Below are positions 6,271 to 12,865 of a stretch of DNA of 23,949 nt, in pieces. Within the stretch, counting starts at the first letter, position 1. Every line of letters begins with the position of its first letter. Source of the stretch: Halieaceae bacterium UBA6060 (GTDB lineage: Bacteria; Pseudomonadota; Gammaproteobacteria; Pseudomonadales; Halieaceae). Both the position numbers and the translations under genes were made by a program. Under the pieces are notes generated by a model. It saw nothing but the letters and a program-made list of their open reading frames with translations. It was not told where the DNA came from and made no database searches. The stretch is from the NCBI GenBank assembly GCA_002428935.1, contig DIYG01000124.1, positions 1 to 23,949 on the forward strand, in the 5' to 3' direction.

Positions 6271-6634
6271 TTCGTTCCCCCTGAACCCTGAGTAACCGCG
6301 CGGTTATCTCTTCCATGGCCATACCGAGCATGTGCACGCGCTCGGCAAAGGCAGGCAATTCTTCTTCTAAAAACCGTTGCTGTTCATCGGTGGTAAGGGA
6401 GTTTCGCGCCCCTCTGGCCACAAACATACCCAACCCCCGACGCTTCTCGAGGAGGCCCATATCCACCAGTTCCTGATAGGCCTTGCCCACGGTGAGGTGA
6501 TTGATTCGATAATCCGTCGCCACCTGGCGCACCGATGGAATCGCCTCTCCCTCGGGAAAACTGCCGTCGATCACCCGCTGGATCACCAGATCCCGCAATT
6601 GGCGATAGATAGGCTGTCCGTCACTCCACTCCAT
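6254..6634 (-). CDS. GntR-family repressor, YtrA subfamily
   Basis: The 126-residue product has an N-terminal winged helix-turn-helix (about residues 8-75) with the GntR pattern PIYRQLRDLVIQRVIDGSF, then EAIPSVRQVATDYRINHLTVGKAYQEL and the wing LEKRRGLGMFVA. It has only a short C-terminal helical part (about 80-126) instead of a full ligand domain, which defines the YtrA group. These small dimeric regulators usually repress the operon in which they sit, often with ABC transporters and often responding to envelope-acting compounds. The best candidate operator is the palindrome at 7732-7753, over the promoter of this operon. The gene starts 20 bases after the GSG-repeat gene and overlaps the ATPase start. 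The ribosome binding site is weak, so translation may depend on the gene before it. Confidence 0.92.
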   Translation of the reverse strand: MEWSDGQPIYRQLRDLVIQRVIDGSFPEGEAIPSVRQVATDYRINHLTVGKAYQELVDMGLLEKRRGLGMFVARGARNSLTTDEQQRFLEEELPAFAERVHMLGMAMEEITARLLRVQGERNADHH

Positions 6635-6654
6635 GATCAGGATTTGCGCGGCGC

Positions 6655-7512
6655 CTATTTACGGCGGCTGACTTCGCCGCTCCCAAGTTCGACCTTGTCA
6701 ACCTCGGGCTCTCCCCGATAGAGCACAGAACCGCTGCCAAGCACCGAGGCATTAAGCTGTTCCCGCAACTCGCCTACCACCACGGTTCCAGATCCGACAA
6801 CATTTACTTCAGCTCGCTCCGCAGAGAGCTCCGGCAAGCTAGCATCCCCGGAGCCCACTACATTCACCTCAAGCTGCCTCACGTCACTGGTTTCGGTGAT
6901 GGTCAGGTCTCCAGAGCCGGTGACAATAAACTCGCCGCTCTCGCACATGACCTTGCCGATGTACAAATCACCACTACCGGAAACAACGGCCTCCAGGTCT
7001 CCCACCTCTACCGCTGCGGCCTTGATATCACCGCTACCTTTAACCCGCAGTTCTGCCCCCGGGCCTTCGATGCCATACAGCTTGATGTCCCCAGATCCAT
7101 CGACGATGAACTGCGGGTAGCCGTCTTCCGTTTCATCCAGGACAAAGGGTTTGACGTACGCCATCCCCGAGCCGTTCACCCGCACCTTCTCAAGCGTAGG
7201 CAGAACAACTCGAAATCGAACATTGGGATAGGTCTTGCGGTACTTCTTGCTCTTACCGAGGACCAGCAGACCACCACCGCTGACATAGAAGGGCTCTTTA
7301 TCAAGATCTTCACGATCCCCCTTGAGCTGCAACTCGTGCATGTCGCCCTGGCTGATTTCCACCTCGGTGCTACCCACCAGCACCACCTGACGGAATTCCA
7401 GTCCTTCAACGCGCCGGGTCTCTCCCGCCAGAGCAGAGTTGAAACCGACCAACACGGGCAAACAAGCCAGCACACCGGTTACCGCACCGAGGCGGCGTGA
7501 CGAGAAACTCAT
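6655..7512 (-). CDS. Secreted GSG-repeat protein, DUF2807 type
   Basis: The 285-residue product begins with a signal peptide (basic SFSSRR, hydrophobic stretch, likely cut after NSALA at about residue 29). From about residue 113 to the end it is built from short beta repeats, each centred on a GSG motif: nine copies such as VNGSG, VDGSGD, VKGSGD, VSGSGD, VTGSGD, VVGSGD and LGSGEV. This is the pattern of DUF2807, predicted to form a right-handed beta helix like the head of adhesins. Such proteins are found in periplasm, outer membrane or surface and their function is unknown. I chose the ATG at 7512: it gives a proper signal peptide and follows the 64-residue gene's stop by one base. Upstream Met or in-frame extensions do not look like signal sequences. 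Its place in a repressor/ABC operon suggests an envelope role. Confidence 0.84.
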   Translation of the reverse strand: MSFSSRRLGAVTGVLACLPVLVGFNSALAGETRRVEGLEFRQVVLVGSTEVEISQGDMHELQLKGDREDLDKEPFYVSGGGLLVLGKSKKYRKTYPNVRFRVVLPTLEKVRVNGSGMAYVKPFVLDETEDGYPQFIVDGSGDIKLYGIEGPGAELRVKGSGDIKAAAVEVGDLEAVVSGSGDLYIGKVMCESGEFIVTGSGDLTITETSDVRQLEVNVVGSGDASLPELSAERAEVNVVGSGTVVVGELREQLNASVLGSGSVLYRGEPEVDKVELGSGEVSRRK

Positions 7513-7513
7513 G

Positions 7514-7708
7514 TTAAGCATCACTCGGCAGATCGTCGTTCTGAGAGCCTCGCGCCACTTCCATGGCGAGGCCCGCAGGCACAAGACACAGGGCGGCGAC
7601 GGCACCGCCCCCGGCGGCGCTCAACGATGCGCCCAGGAAGAAAAGGAAGGCCGGTAAAAGCATGCGCCGCGAGCTGGGTCCTTCCATGCGCTTGCGTAAG
7701 CTGATCAT
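7514..7708 (-). CDS. Small membrane protein, first gene of the GntR/ABC operon
   Basis: A 64-residue protein with no family that I recognise. It has a basic N-terminus (ISLRKRMEGPSSRR), a hydrophobic, alanine- and glycine-rich stretch at about 16-48 long enough for one long or two short membrane helices, and an acidic tail ending NDDLPSDA. The ATG at 7708 has AGGA seven bases upstream and lies about 30 bases after the predicted transcription start. The TAA is separated by one base from the next gene's ATG, so translation is probably coupled. Another frame across the same bases (7521-7757) begins upstream of the promoter start site and looks like a shadow. It could be a helper subunit, a sensor or a leader peptide. 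Confidence 0.62.
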   Translation of the reverse strand: MISLRKRMEGPSSRRMLLPAFLFFLGASLSAAGGGAVAALCLVPAGLAMEVARGSQNDDLPSDA

Positions 7709-7731
7709 TGTTCGGTCCTGCGATTAGGTAA

Positions 7732-7753
7732 GTGTTATGGTGAACTATAACAC
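7732..7753 (-). promoter_or_regulatory. 22-bp palindromic operator, likely for the GntR repressor
   Basis: Half-sites GTGTTAT (7732-7738) and ATAACAC (7747-7753) are perfect complements, and two of the four remaining central pairs also match (nine of eleven pairs in all). The site covers the -10 element and the likely start point of the operon promoter, the position expected of a repressor that blocks RNA polymerase. GntR proteins bind such palindromes as dimers. The match to this particular regulator is inferred from location. Confidence 0.78.
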
Positions 7754-7771
7754 CCAAAACACCCCGAACAA
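7744..7771 (-). promoter_or_regulatory. Promoter of the small protein-DUF2807-GntR-ABC operon
   Basis: On the minus strand, TTGTTC (7771-7766) and TATAGT (7749-7744) are separated by 16 bases, a good sigma-70 pair. Transcription would start near 7737, leaving a leader of about 30 bases before the ATG at 7708. The -10 lies within the palindrome at 7732-7753. Confidence 0.65.
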
Positions 7772-7778
7772 GGCAGGG

Positions 7779-7835
7779 AAACAGGCCTGAATATCTCTAT
7801 TTAATACATATATTTCAGCTAGTTATGGCCTGTTT
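7779..7835 (-). terminator. Nested inverted repeats after the hemoglobin gene, possible terminator
   Basis: AAACAGGCC (7779-7787) and GGCCTGTTT (7827-7835) form a perfect nine-base inverted repeat around 39 A+T-rich bases. Inside it CTGAATAT and ATATTTCAG pair with one bulge. It follows the stop of the hemoglobin gene at 7848, so it may end the der transcript, but the loop is long and only a short T run follows. A cruciform or protein-binding site is also possible. Confidence 0.4.
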
Positions 7836-7847
7836 AAAGAATATAAA

Positions 7848-8243
7848 TTAAGAGCGCTGCCGACCCTCTTCGAGATTCCGTCGCATATTCCTTGCAACTC
7901 GTCGTGCCAGGGTTCGAGCGCGATCAGAGACGGGGCCCGCATGGCTGCCATCAAGGGTTGCCTCGAAAAGCAGTAACCATCGATCGTAGTGTGACTCTTG
8001 CAAGGGACGGCGATGATCCAGAGCCCGGTGCTTCTCCATCATATGCCTACGATAGGTCTTCTCACCCAACAGCATCTTGCGCCAGTAGGCTTTAATACGA
8101 GGTAGGTGGTCCGCCAGGCGTATGGCGGCGACATCGAGAAACAGCGGTGCTAGATCTGGGTCCTGAAGCACCCGCTCGTAGAAGCGATCAACAAAAGTAT
8201 CGATTTGCCCGGGCTCGTCTAGATCGGGAAGCGCCCGGTTCAT
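7848..8243 (-). CDS. Group III truncated hemoglobin
   Basis: The 131-residue product has the 2-on-2 globin pattern of group III, as in Campylobacter Ctb. A FVDRFYERVLQDPDLAPLF segment (about 17-35) carries the B-helix aromatic residues. ADHLPRIKAYWRKMLLG (about 44-60) carries His46 at the likely E7 position and Trp54. The proximal heme ligand is His72 in MEKHRALD, and HYDRWLLLFEATLD (85-98) contains Trp89. The length fits the family. These soluble heme proteins bind O2 or NO and are linked to microaerobic or nitrosative stress in a few species; the role here is unproven. Its ATG shares one base with the der stop codon (TGATG), so the two are translated together, an unusual partnership. Confidence 0.9.
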   Translation of the reverse strand: MNRALPDLDEPGQIDTFVDRFYERVLQDPDLAPLFLDVAAIRLADHLPRIKAYWRKMLLGEKTYRRHMMEKHRALDHRRPLQESHYDRWLLLFEATLDGSHAGPVSDRARTLARRVARNMRRNLEEGRQRS

Positions 8244-9667
8244 CAGCCGCGCTTTTTCTGCTGCTTGCGCTTCTTGGCCTGTTTTACGTGAGCCATAAGG
8301 CGTCGCTTCCGATTGATCTGCCGTTGCGTGAGCTTGTTGCGCTGACCCGCATAGGGGTTATCGCCGCCGCGAAACTCTATGCGCAGGGGGGTTCCCGTAA
8401 GCTCCAAAGCCCGGCTGAAGACTTTCTCCAGGTATCGGCGATAGCTATCGGGCACTCGATCGGTCTGATTACCGTGGATCACGACCCGCGGGGGGTTACG
8501 TCCACCGGCATGGGCATAGCGAAGCTTGATACGGCGACCGTTAACCATGGGCGGAGGGTGATCGGCCACGGCGTCCTCGAGAATCCGCGTCAGCCGGTTG
8601 GTCCCCATGGCCTGCATCGCCGCACTGTAGCCCGCGTCGATGGAACCGAACAGCTTGCCAACGCCGGACCCGTGAAGAGCTGAGATGAAGTGGGTCTCGG
8701 CAAAGTCTACGAAGCGCAGACGACGATCCAACTCGGAGCGCACGCGATCCTTGTGTTCGGCCTCCAGGCCATCCCATTTGTTGACCGCCAGCACCAGGGC
8801 ACGCCCTGCCTCAATGCAATGCCCTAACAGATGCAAGTCCTGATCGACCAGGCCTTCGCGCGCATCCATCAGCAACACAACCACGTTGGCGTCATCGATG
8901 GCCTTAAGGGTTTTAACGATAGAGAACTTCTCCACCGCCTGCCGGACATTCTTACGCCGCCGCACACCCGCCGTGTCGATCAAGGTGTAGGGCTGCCCGT
9001 CTCGCTCAAAGTCGATATAGACGCTGTCACGAGTGGTGCCCGGTTGGTCGTACACCACCACGCGATCTTCACCGAGAATGCGGTTTACCAGGGTAGACTT
9101 CCCGACGTTCGGCCTCCCCACCACGGCAACCCGCGTGGCCTCATCATCGAGCTCTTCTTCATCGTCAATCTCGCTGGGCGGAAACGGCTCTAGAACGCTC
9201 TCGATCATTTGCCTTACACCGCGTCCATGGGCCGCCGCAATAGCATGCATGGACGACACACCGAGGGCGTGAAACTCGCTGCCCGCCACGTCCGCGTCCT
9301 GGCCATCGATCTTGTTGACCACCAGATGAAAGTCACGACTCTGCTGACGCAGGTACTTCACCAGCTGCTCATCAACGGGATTCAGACCGTCACGGGCATC
9401 GACGAGCAGCAGTACCACATCGGCTTCATCGATAGCCTGCAGGGACTGCTCGGCCATCGCCGCATCAATACCTTGTTCGTCACCACTGACACCGCCGGTG
9501 TCGATAACAATGAATTCGCTATCACCGAGGCGACCATCGCCATACTTTCGATCCCGGGTCAGGCCGGCAAAGTCAGCGACAAGCGCCTCGCGGGAACGGG
9601 TCAGTTGGTTAAAGAGCGTCGACTTACCGACGTTGGGGCGCCCTACAAGGGCGATGACGGGACGCAT
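8243..9667 (-). CDS. der: Ribosome assembly GTPase Der (EngA)
   Basis: Der has two GTPase domains in tandem and helps mature the 50S ribosomal subunit. Both G1 motifs read GRPNVGKS (about 9-16 and 184-191). The first domain also shows DTGGV and NKIDG, the second DTAGVRRRKN and NKWDG. A KH-like domain follows, and a strongly basic tail ends KKRKQQKKRG. At 474 residues the length matches the family. I chose the ATG at 9667 (MRPVIALVGRP) because it lies directly before the first G domain, four bases beyond the bamB stop; the frame extends 42 codons further, but that part is bamB read in another frame. bamB-der adjacency is the standard gammaproteobacterial arrangement. Confidence 0.97.
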   Translation of the reverse strand: MRPVIALVGRPNVGKSTLFNQLTRSREALVADFAGLTRDRKYGDGRLGDSEFIVIDTGGVSGDEQGIDAAMAEQSLQAIDEADVVLLLVDARDGLNPVDEQLVKYLRQQSRDFHLVVNKIDGQDADVAGSEFHALGVSSMHAIAAAHGRGVRQMIESVLEPFPPSEIDDEEELDDEATRVAVVGRPNVGKSTLVNRILGEDRVVVYDQPGTTRDSVYIDFERDGQPYTLIDTAGVRRRKNVRQAVEKFSIVKTLKAIDDANVVVLLMDAREGLVDQDLHLLGHCIEAGRALVLAVNKWDGLEAEHKDRVRSELDRRLRFVDFAETHFISALHGSGVGKLFGSIDAGYSAAMQAMGTNRLTRILEDAVADHPPPMVNGRRIKLRYAHAGGRNPPRVVIHGNQTDRVPDSYRRYLEKVFSRALELTGTPLRIEFRGGDNPYAGQRNKLTQRQINRKRRLMAHVKQAKKRKQQKKRG

Positions 9668-9671
9668 GGCA

Positions 9672-10868
9672 TCAACTTCGCGCCCGTACGTCATAGGCCA
9701 GGAGTTTGCCGTCATTGGTGTACACATAAAGCGTATTGCCATCGGCGAGCATGTCGGCGCGAGCACCCTCTCCGTCCGGTCGGATGCGAGCAACGAACTC
9801 GCCGTCGACCTGGGACAGAAAATGTAGGTAGCCTTTGAAATCTTCCACCGCCAGGTAGCTACTCACGGGCACGGGTTTGGACAAGCCCCGCCAGGCCAAC
9901 GCATCCTGCTGCCATCGCACCCCCTGACCGTTACGCAAAAAGGCTGTGATAGTCCCCGTTTCCTCGGCCAGATATACGTTCCCAAAACCCTGGGAAACGC
10001 CGTAGAACGACGACACATTGCGCTGCCAAATCTTGCGCCCCGTGCGGGTATCCAATGCCGCAATCCGGCCGTGATAGCTCGCCACGTAGAGTTCCGTGCC
10101 CATGAGGGTCATCGTGCCGTCTACGTCCACGATACGTTCAATCTCGGAGCGCCCCTGGGGAATGGCAATCCGCGCCTCCCAGCGCACCGATCCGTCGTTG
10201 ATGTCAAAAGCCAATACCCGACCGCTGGCAAAACCAGCATACGCCACGCCCCCATCGAGAATAGGCGTACTGGTACCGCGAATCGTCAGCACCGGCACAT
10301 CGCTGTCATAGCGCCACATCCGTTCTCCGGTCTCATGATCCAGGCCATAGAGTTTGCCGTCGTAAGTCTGCACCACGACCACCCGGCCATTGCCCTGAGG
10401 CGGTGCCAGCACTTCGCCACTGACCTCGCTCTGCCAGATGACCTCCCCTGAATCCGCGGCGATCCGCACTACCTCACCGTCACTGCCACCGAGGTAAAGG
10501 GAGTTCTCGAAGTGTCCAATGCCGCCGGACACACCGATCTTTATCTTGTCTTTCCAAAGGGTGCGGCCGCGCTCACGATCGATGGCGCGCACTTCGCCAT
10601 TGGCAGCCGCTGCATAGATACGATCCCCATCGATAAAGGGTTGGAGCTTGTAAAGACCGTCACCCTGACCATTGCCAACGCCCACGGACCAGAGCTTCTT
10701 CACGTCGAGCTGCTGTTCGATTTCCACCAACTCCGCGGGAGCCTGGGGATCCTCGTCGTCGCTCATATCGAAGAAATCGCCGACCTTGCTGAAGGTGGAG
10801 CAACCGGGAAGGACCGCCAACAGGAGCAGATACGCAAACCCTCGGCTGCGGCGCCATACGCTGCGCAT
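9672..10868 (-). CDS. bamB: Outer membrane assembly lipoprotein BamB
   Basis: BamB is the beta-propeller lipoprotein of the BAM complex, which inserts beta-barrel proteins into the outer membrane. The 398-residue product starts with a basic and hydrophobic signal sequence ending in a lipobox (AVLPGC, Cys23 to be acylated). It continues with repeated propeller-blade motifs such as GRTLWKDK, GEVIWQSE, GERMWRYD, GSVRWEAR and GRKIWQRN, and Asp/Gly-rich turns. Pro at the -2 position of the lipobox is less usual. The start is the ATG at 10868, one base after the yfgM stop; an ATG seven codons earlier overlaps yfgM and gives a worse signal sequence. The order yfgM-bamB-der is the classical one. Confidence 0.96.
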   Translation of the reverse strand: MRSVWRRSRGFAYLLLLAVLPGCSTFSKVGDFFDMSDDEDPQAPAELVEIEQQLDVKKLWSVGVGNGQGDGLYKLQPFIDGDRIYAAAANGEVRAIDRERGRTLWKDKIKIGVSGGIGHFENSLYLGGSDGEVVRIAADSGEVIWQSEVSGEVLAPPQGNGRVVVVQTYDGKLYGLDHETGERMWRYDSDVPVLTIRGTSTPILDGGVAYAGFASGRVLAFDINDGSVRWEARIAIPQGRSEIERIVDVDGTMTLMGTELYVASYHGRIAALDTRTGRKIWQRNVSSFYGVSQGFGNVYLAEETGTITAFLRNGQGVRWQQDALAWRGLSKPVPVSSYLAVEDFKGYLHFLSQVDGEFVARIRPDGEGARADMLADGNTLYVYTNDGKLLAYDVRARS

Positions 10869-10869
10869 A

Positions 10870-11538
10870 TCAGCCGGCCTCGGCGTCATTCACCGCCTGG
10901 CGCGCGGTGAGATACTGAAGTTTCTGCTGCAGGGTTTGCGGCACGGGGGCGCCCGCATCAAGGGATGCCACGGCACTCTCGTAGGCAACTAAAGCCTCGT
11001 CTTCACGGCCCAATTGCAACAGTACATCGCCCCGGGCAATAGCATAGGAAGCGAGATATTCATTGCTGCCCGTGCTCAGGAGCTCCAAGGCCTGATCCGT
11101 ATTCCCCTGGCTCGCCAGAACGCGGGCCAGGCGGAGATTCGCTACCTGGTAGATGTCGTCACCTTCCCCGGCCATCCCCAGGACCCAGCGCAACTCGCTC
11201 TCGGCCTGCTCGGGCTGGTTCTCATTCACCGCAAGTCGGGCCAAATGCAGGGCGGCAAAAAGCGCATAGCTTGTACCGCGGTGCTCTTCTTTAAGCTGTT
11301 CTGCGAGTTCACGGCCCTGGATCGCACCCTGGGCGTCTTCCGTCGATAAAGCAATAAGCATTTGCTGATACAGATTGGAGGCATTCTCCACGCTGATCTG
11401 GGCGTTCTTCTGCCAGGTTTGCCAGCCAAAGCCCAGACCCAAGGCGAGCACCACACCGATAATCGTGCCGCGGCCGTTCTCCTTCCACCAGCGCTTGAGG
11501 GCTTCGACCTGCTCTTCTTCCGTACGATAGTTTTCCAC
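10870..11538 (-). CDS. yfgM: YfgM family inner-membrane TPR protein
   Basis: YfgM is anchored in the inner membrane with a periplasmic TPR domain. In E. coli it contacts SecYEG and chaperones such as PpiD. The product has a short cytoplasmic start (ENYRTEEEQVEALKRWWKENG, like E. coli MEIYENENDQVEAVKRFFAENG), one membrane helix (about 24-41, GTIIGVVLALGLGFGWQTW) and then helical TPR-like repeats to the end. I favour the GTG at 11538 (222 residues), because it aligns with the E. coli start and has AGGA nine bases upstream. A TTG two codons earlier is possible. hisS ends 18 bases upstream of it and bamB starts one base after its stop. Confidence 0.92.
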   Translation of the reverse strand: MENYRTEEEQVEALKRWWKENGRGTIIGVVLALGLGFGWQTWQKNAQISVENASNLYQQMLIALSTEDAQGAIQGRELAEQLKEEHRGTSYALFAALHLARLAVNENQPEQAESELRWVLGMAGEGDDIYQVANLRLARVLASQGNTDQALELLSTGSNEYLASYAIARGDVLLQLGREDEALVAYESAVASLDAGAPVPQTLQQKLQYLTARQAVNDAEAG

Positions 11539-11556
11539 GAACAAATATCCTAGTTA

Positions 11557-12834
11557 CTAATTCTGCGAACCCAGCAGAGTGTTGAGAGTATCAGCCAGGG
11601 TATCCACGGCCACACGGCGTTGCTCACCGTCGTCGCGCAGGGGCTTGATGGTGACTTCACCGCTGGCGACTTCGTCCTCTCCCCACAACAGGGCCAGCTC
11701 TGCTCCACTGCGGTCAGCCTTTTTCATTTGGCTACGGAAGCTTCCACCCCCCAGCTGATGCACAATACGCCACGCGCCGCGATGATCCCGGAGACCTTCC
11801 ACCGCGGCCAGCGCCGCTCGCTGAGCGGAATCACCAATAGCGACCACGAACACCTCCGGCGACGGTGGTGTGGGGAGACGGTCCATGGCCTCAAGCATCA
11901 ACAGAAGACGCTCTACGCCCATGGCAAAACCTACCCCGGGCGTGGATTTCCCGCCCAACTGCTCGACCAGACCGTCATAACGGCCACCGGCACAAACCGT
12001 TCCCTGGGCGCCAAGCGCATCCGTGACCCACTCAAAGACCGTTTTGTTGTAGTAATCAAGCCCTCGCACCAAACGCGGATTGACCCGATAGGTCACACCC
12101 GCCGAATCGAGATAGGCCTTAAGGGCAGCAAAATCTAACCGCGACTCCTCGTCGAGGTAGTCTTCGAGGCTGGGCGCCTCGTCCAGCAGAGCCTGTGTCG
12201 ACGGGTTCTTGCTATCGAGAATCCGCAGGGGGTTGCTACCAAGGCGGCGTTGACTGTCTTCATCCAGGGCGTCGCGATGCTGTTCGAGATAGGCAACCAG
12301 AGCCTTTCGGTAATCGGCGCGTGCCGCCAGACTGCCGATACTGTTGATCTCCAGCGTCACGGCGTCGGCAATACCCAGGCGTTTCCACAGCCGCGCCAGA
12401 AGAACGATGAGCTCGGCATCCGCATCCGGAGTGGCGATACCAAACACTTCCGCACCAATTTGATGGAACTGTCGCTGTCGTCCTTTCTGCGGCCGCTCGT
12501 AACGAAACATCGGACCCTGATACCAAAGACGGCAGGGAGTCGCGATGAGGTTGTGTTGGATCGCCGCGCGTACACAACCCGCCGTACCCTCGGGACGCAG
12601 ACTCAGGCTGTCATCGTTGCGATCCGCAAAGCTATACATCTCTTTCTCAACGATATCGGTGACCTCACCGATGGAGCGTTGAAACAATGCCGTGGCTTCG
12701 ACGATGGGCATGCGCAACTCCGCATACCCATAACTGCCCAGTAAGGCGGCCACTTCGGCCTCGAAAAACTGCCAGTGGGCACTCTCCTCGGGCAGCACAT
12801 CGTTCATGCCACGAATGGATCGCAGTGCGTTCAT
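11557..12834 (-). CDS. hisS: Histidyl-tRNA synthetase
   Basis: HisRS charges tRNA-His in the cytoplasm. The 425-residue product shows the class II pattern: IRGMNDVLP at the start, motif 1 around GYAELRMPIVE, motif 2 FRYERPQKGRQRQFHQIG, the histidine-specific LVRGLDYYNKTVFEW, and the AGGRYDGL glycine-rich segment with GFAMGVERL as motif 3. A C-terminal anticodon-binding domain follows from about residue 325. Length and motifs closely match the E. coli enzyme. The ATG at 12834 gives the family N-terminus. It lies 31 bases beyond ispG, in the conserved ispG-hisS-yfgM-bamB order. Confidence 0.98.
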   Translation of the reverse strand: MNALRSIRGMNDVLPEESAHWQFFEAEVAALLGSYGYAELRMPIVEATALFQRSIGEVTDIVEKEMYSFADRNDDSLSLRPEGTAGCVRAAIQHNLIATPCRLWYQGPMFRYERPQKGRQRQFHQIGAEVFGIATPDADAELIVLLARLWKRLGIADAVTLEINSIGSLAARADYRKALVAYLEQHRDALDEDSQRRLGSNPLRILDSKNPSTQALLDEAPSLEDYLDEESRLDFAALKAYLDSAGVTYRVNPRLVRGLDYYNKTVFEWVTDALGAQGTVCAGGRYDGLVEQLGGKSTPGVGFAMGVERLLLMLEAMDRLPTPPSPEVFVVAIGDSAQRAALAAVEGLRDHRGAWRIVHQLGGGSFRSQMKKADRSGAELALLWGEDEVASGEVTIKPLRDDGEQRRVAVDTLADTLNTLLGSQN

Positions 12835-12865
12835 GGGAGAACTCGCTTAACTCTGCGGATTTGGC

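Noticed and set aside
7521..7757. Alternative 78-codon minus-strand frame over the small-protein gene
   Set aside because: Its start lies upstream of the predicted transcription start and its sequence has no membrane or domain character; the 7514-7708 frame has better signals.
9668..9793. Extended N-terminus of Der
   Set aside because: The added 42 codons are the bamB 3' end in another frame; the GTPase starts properly at MRPVIALVG.
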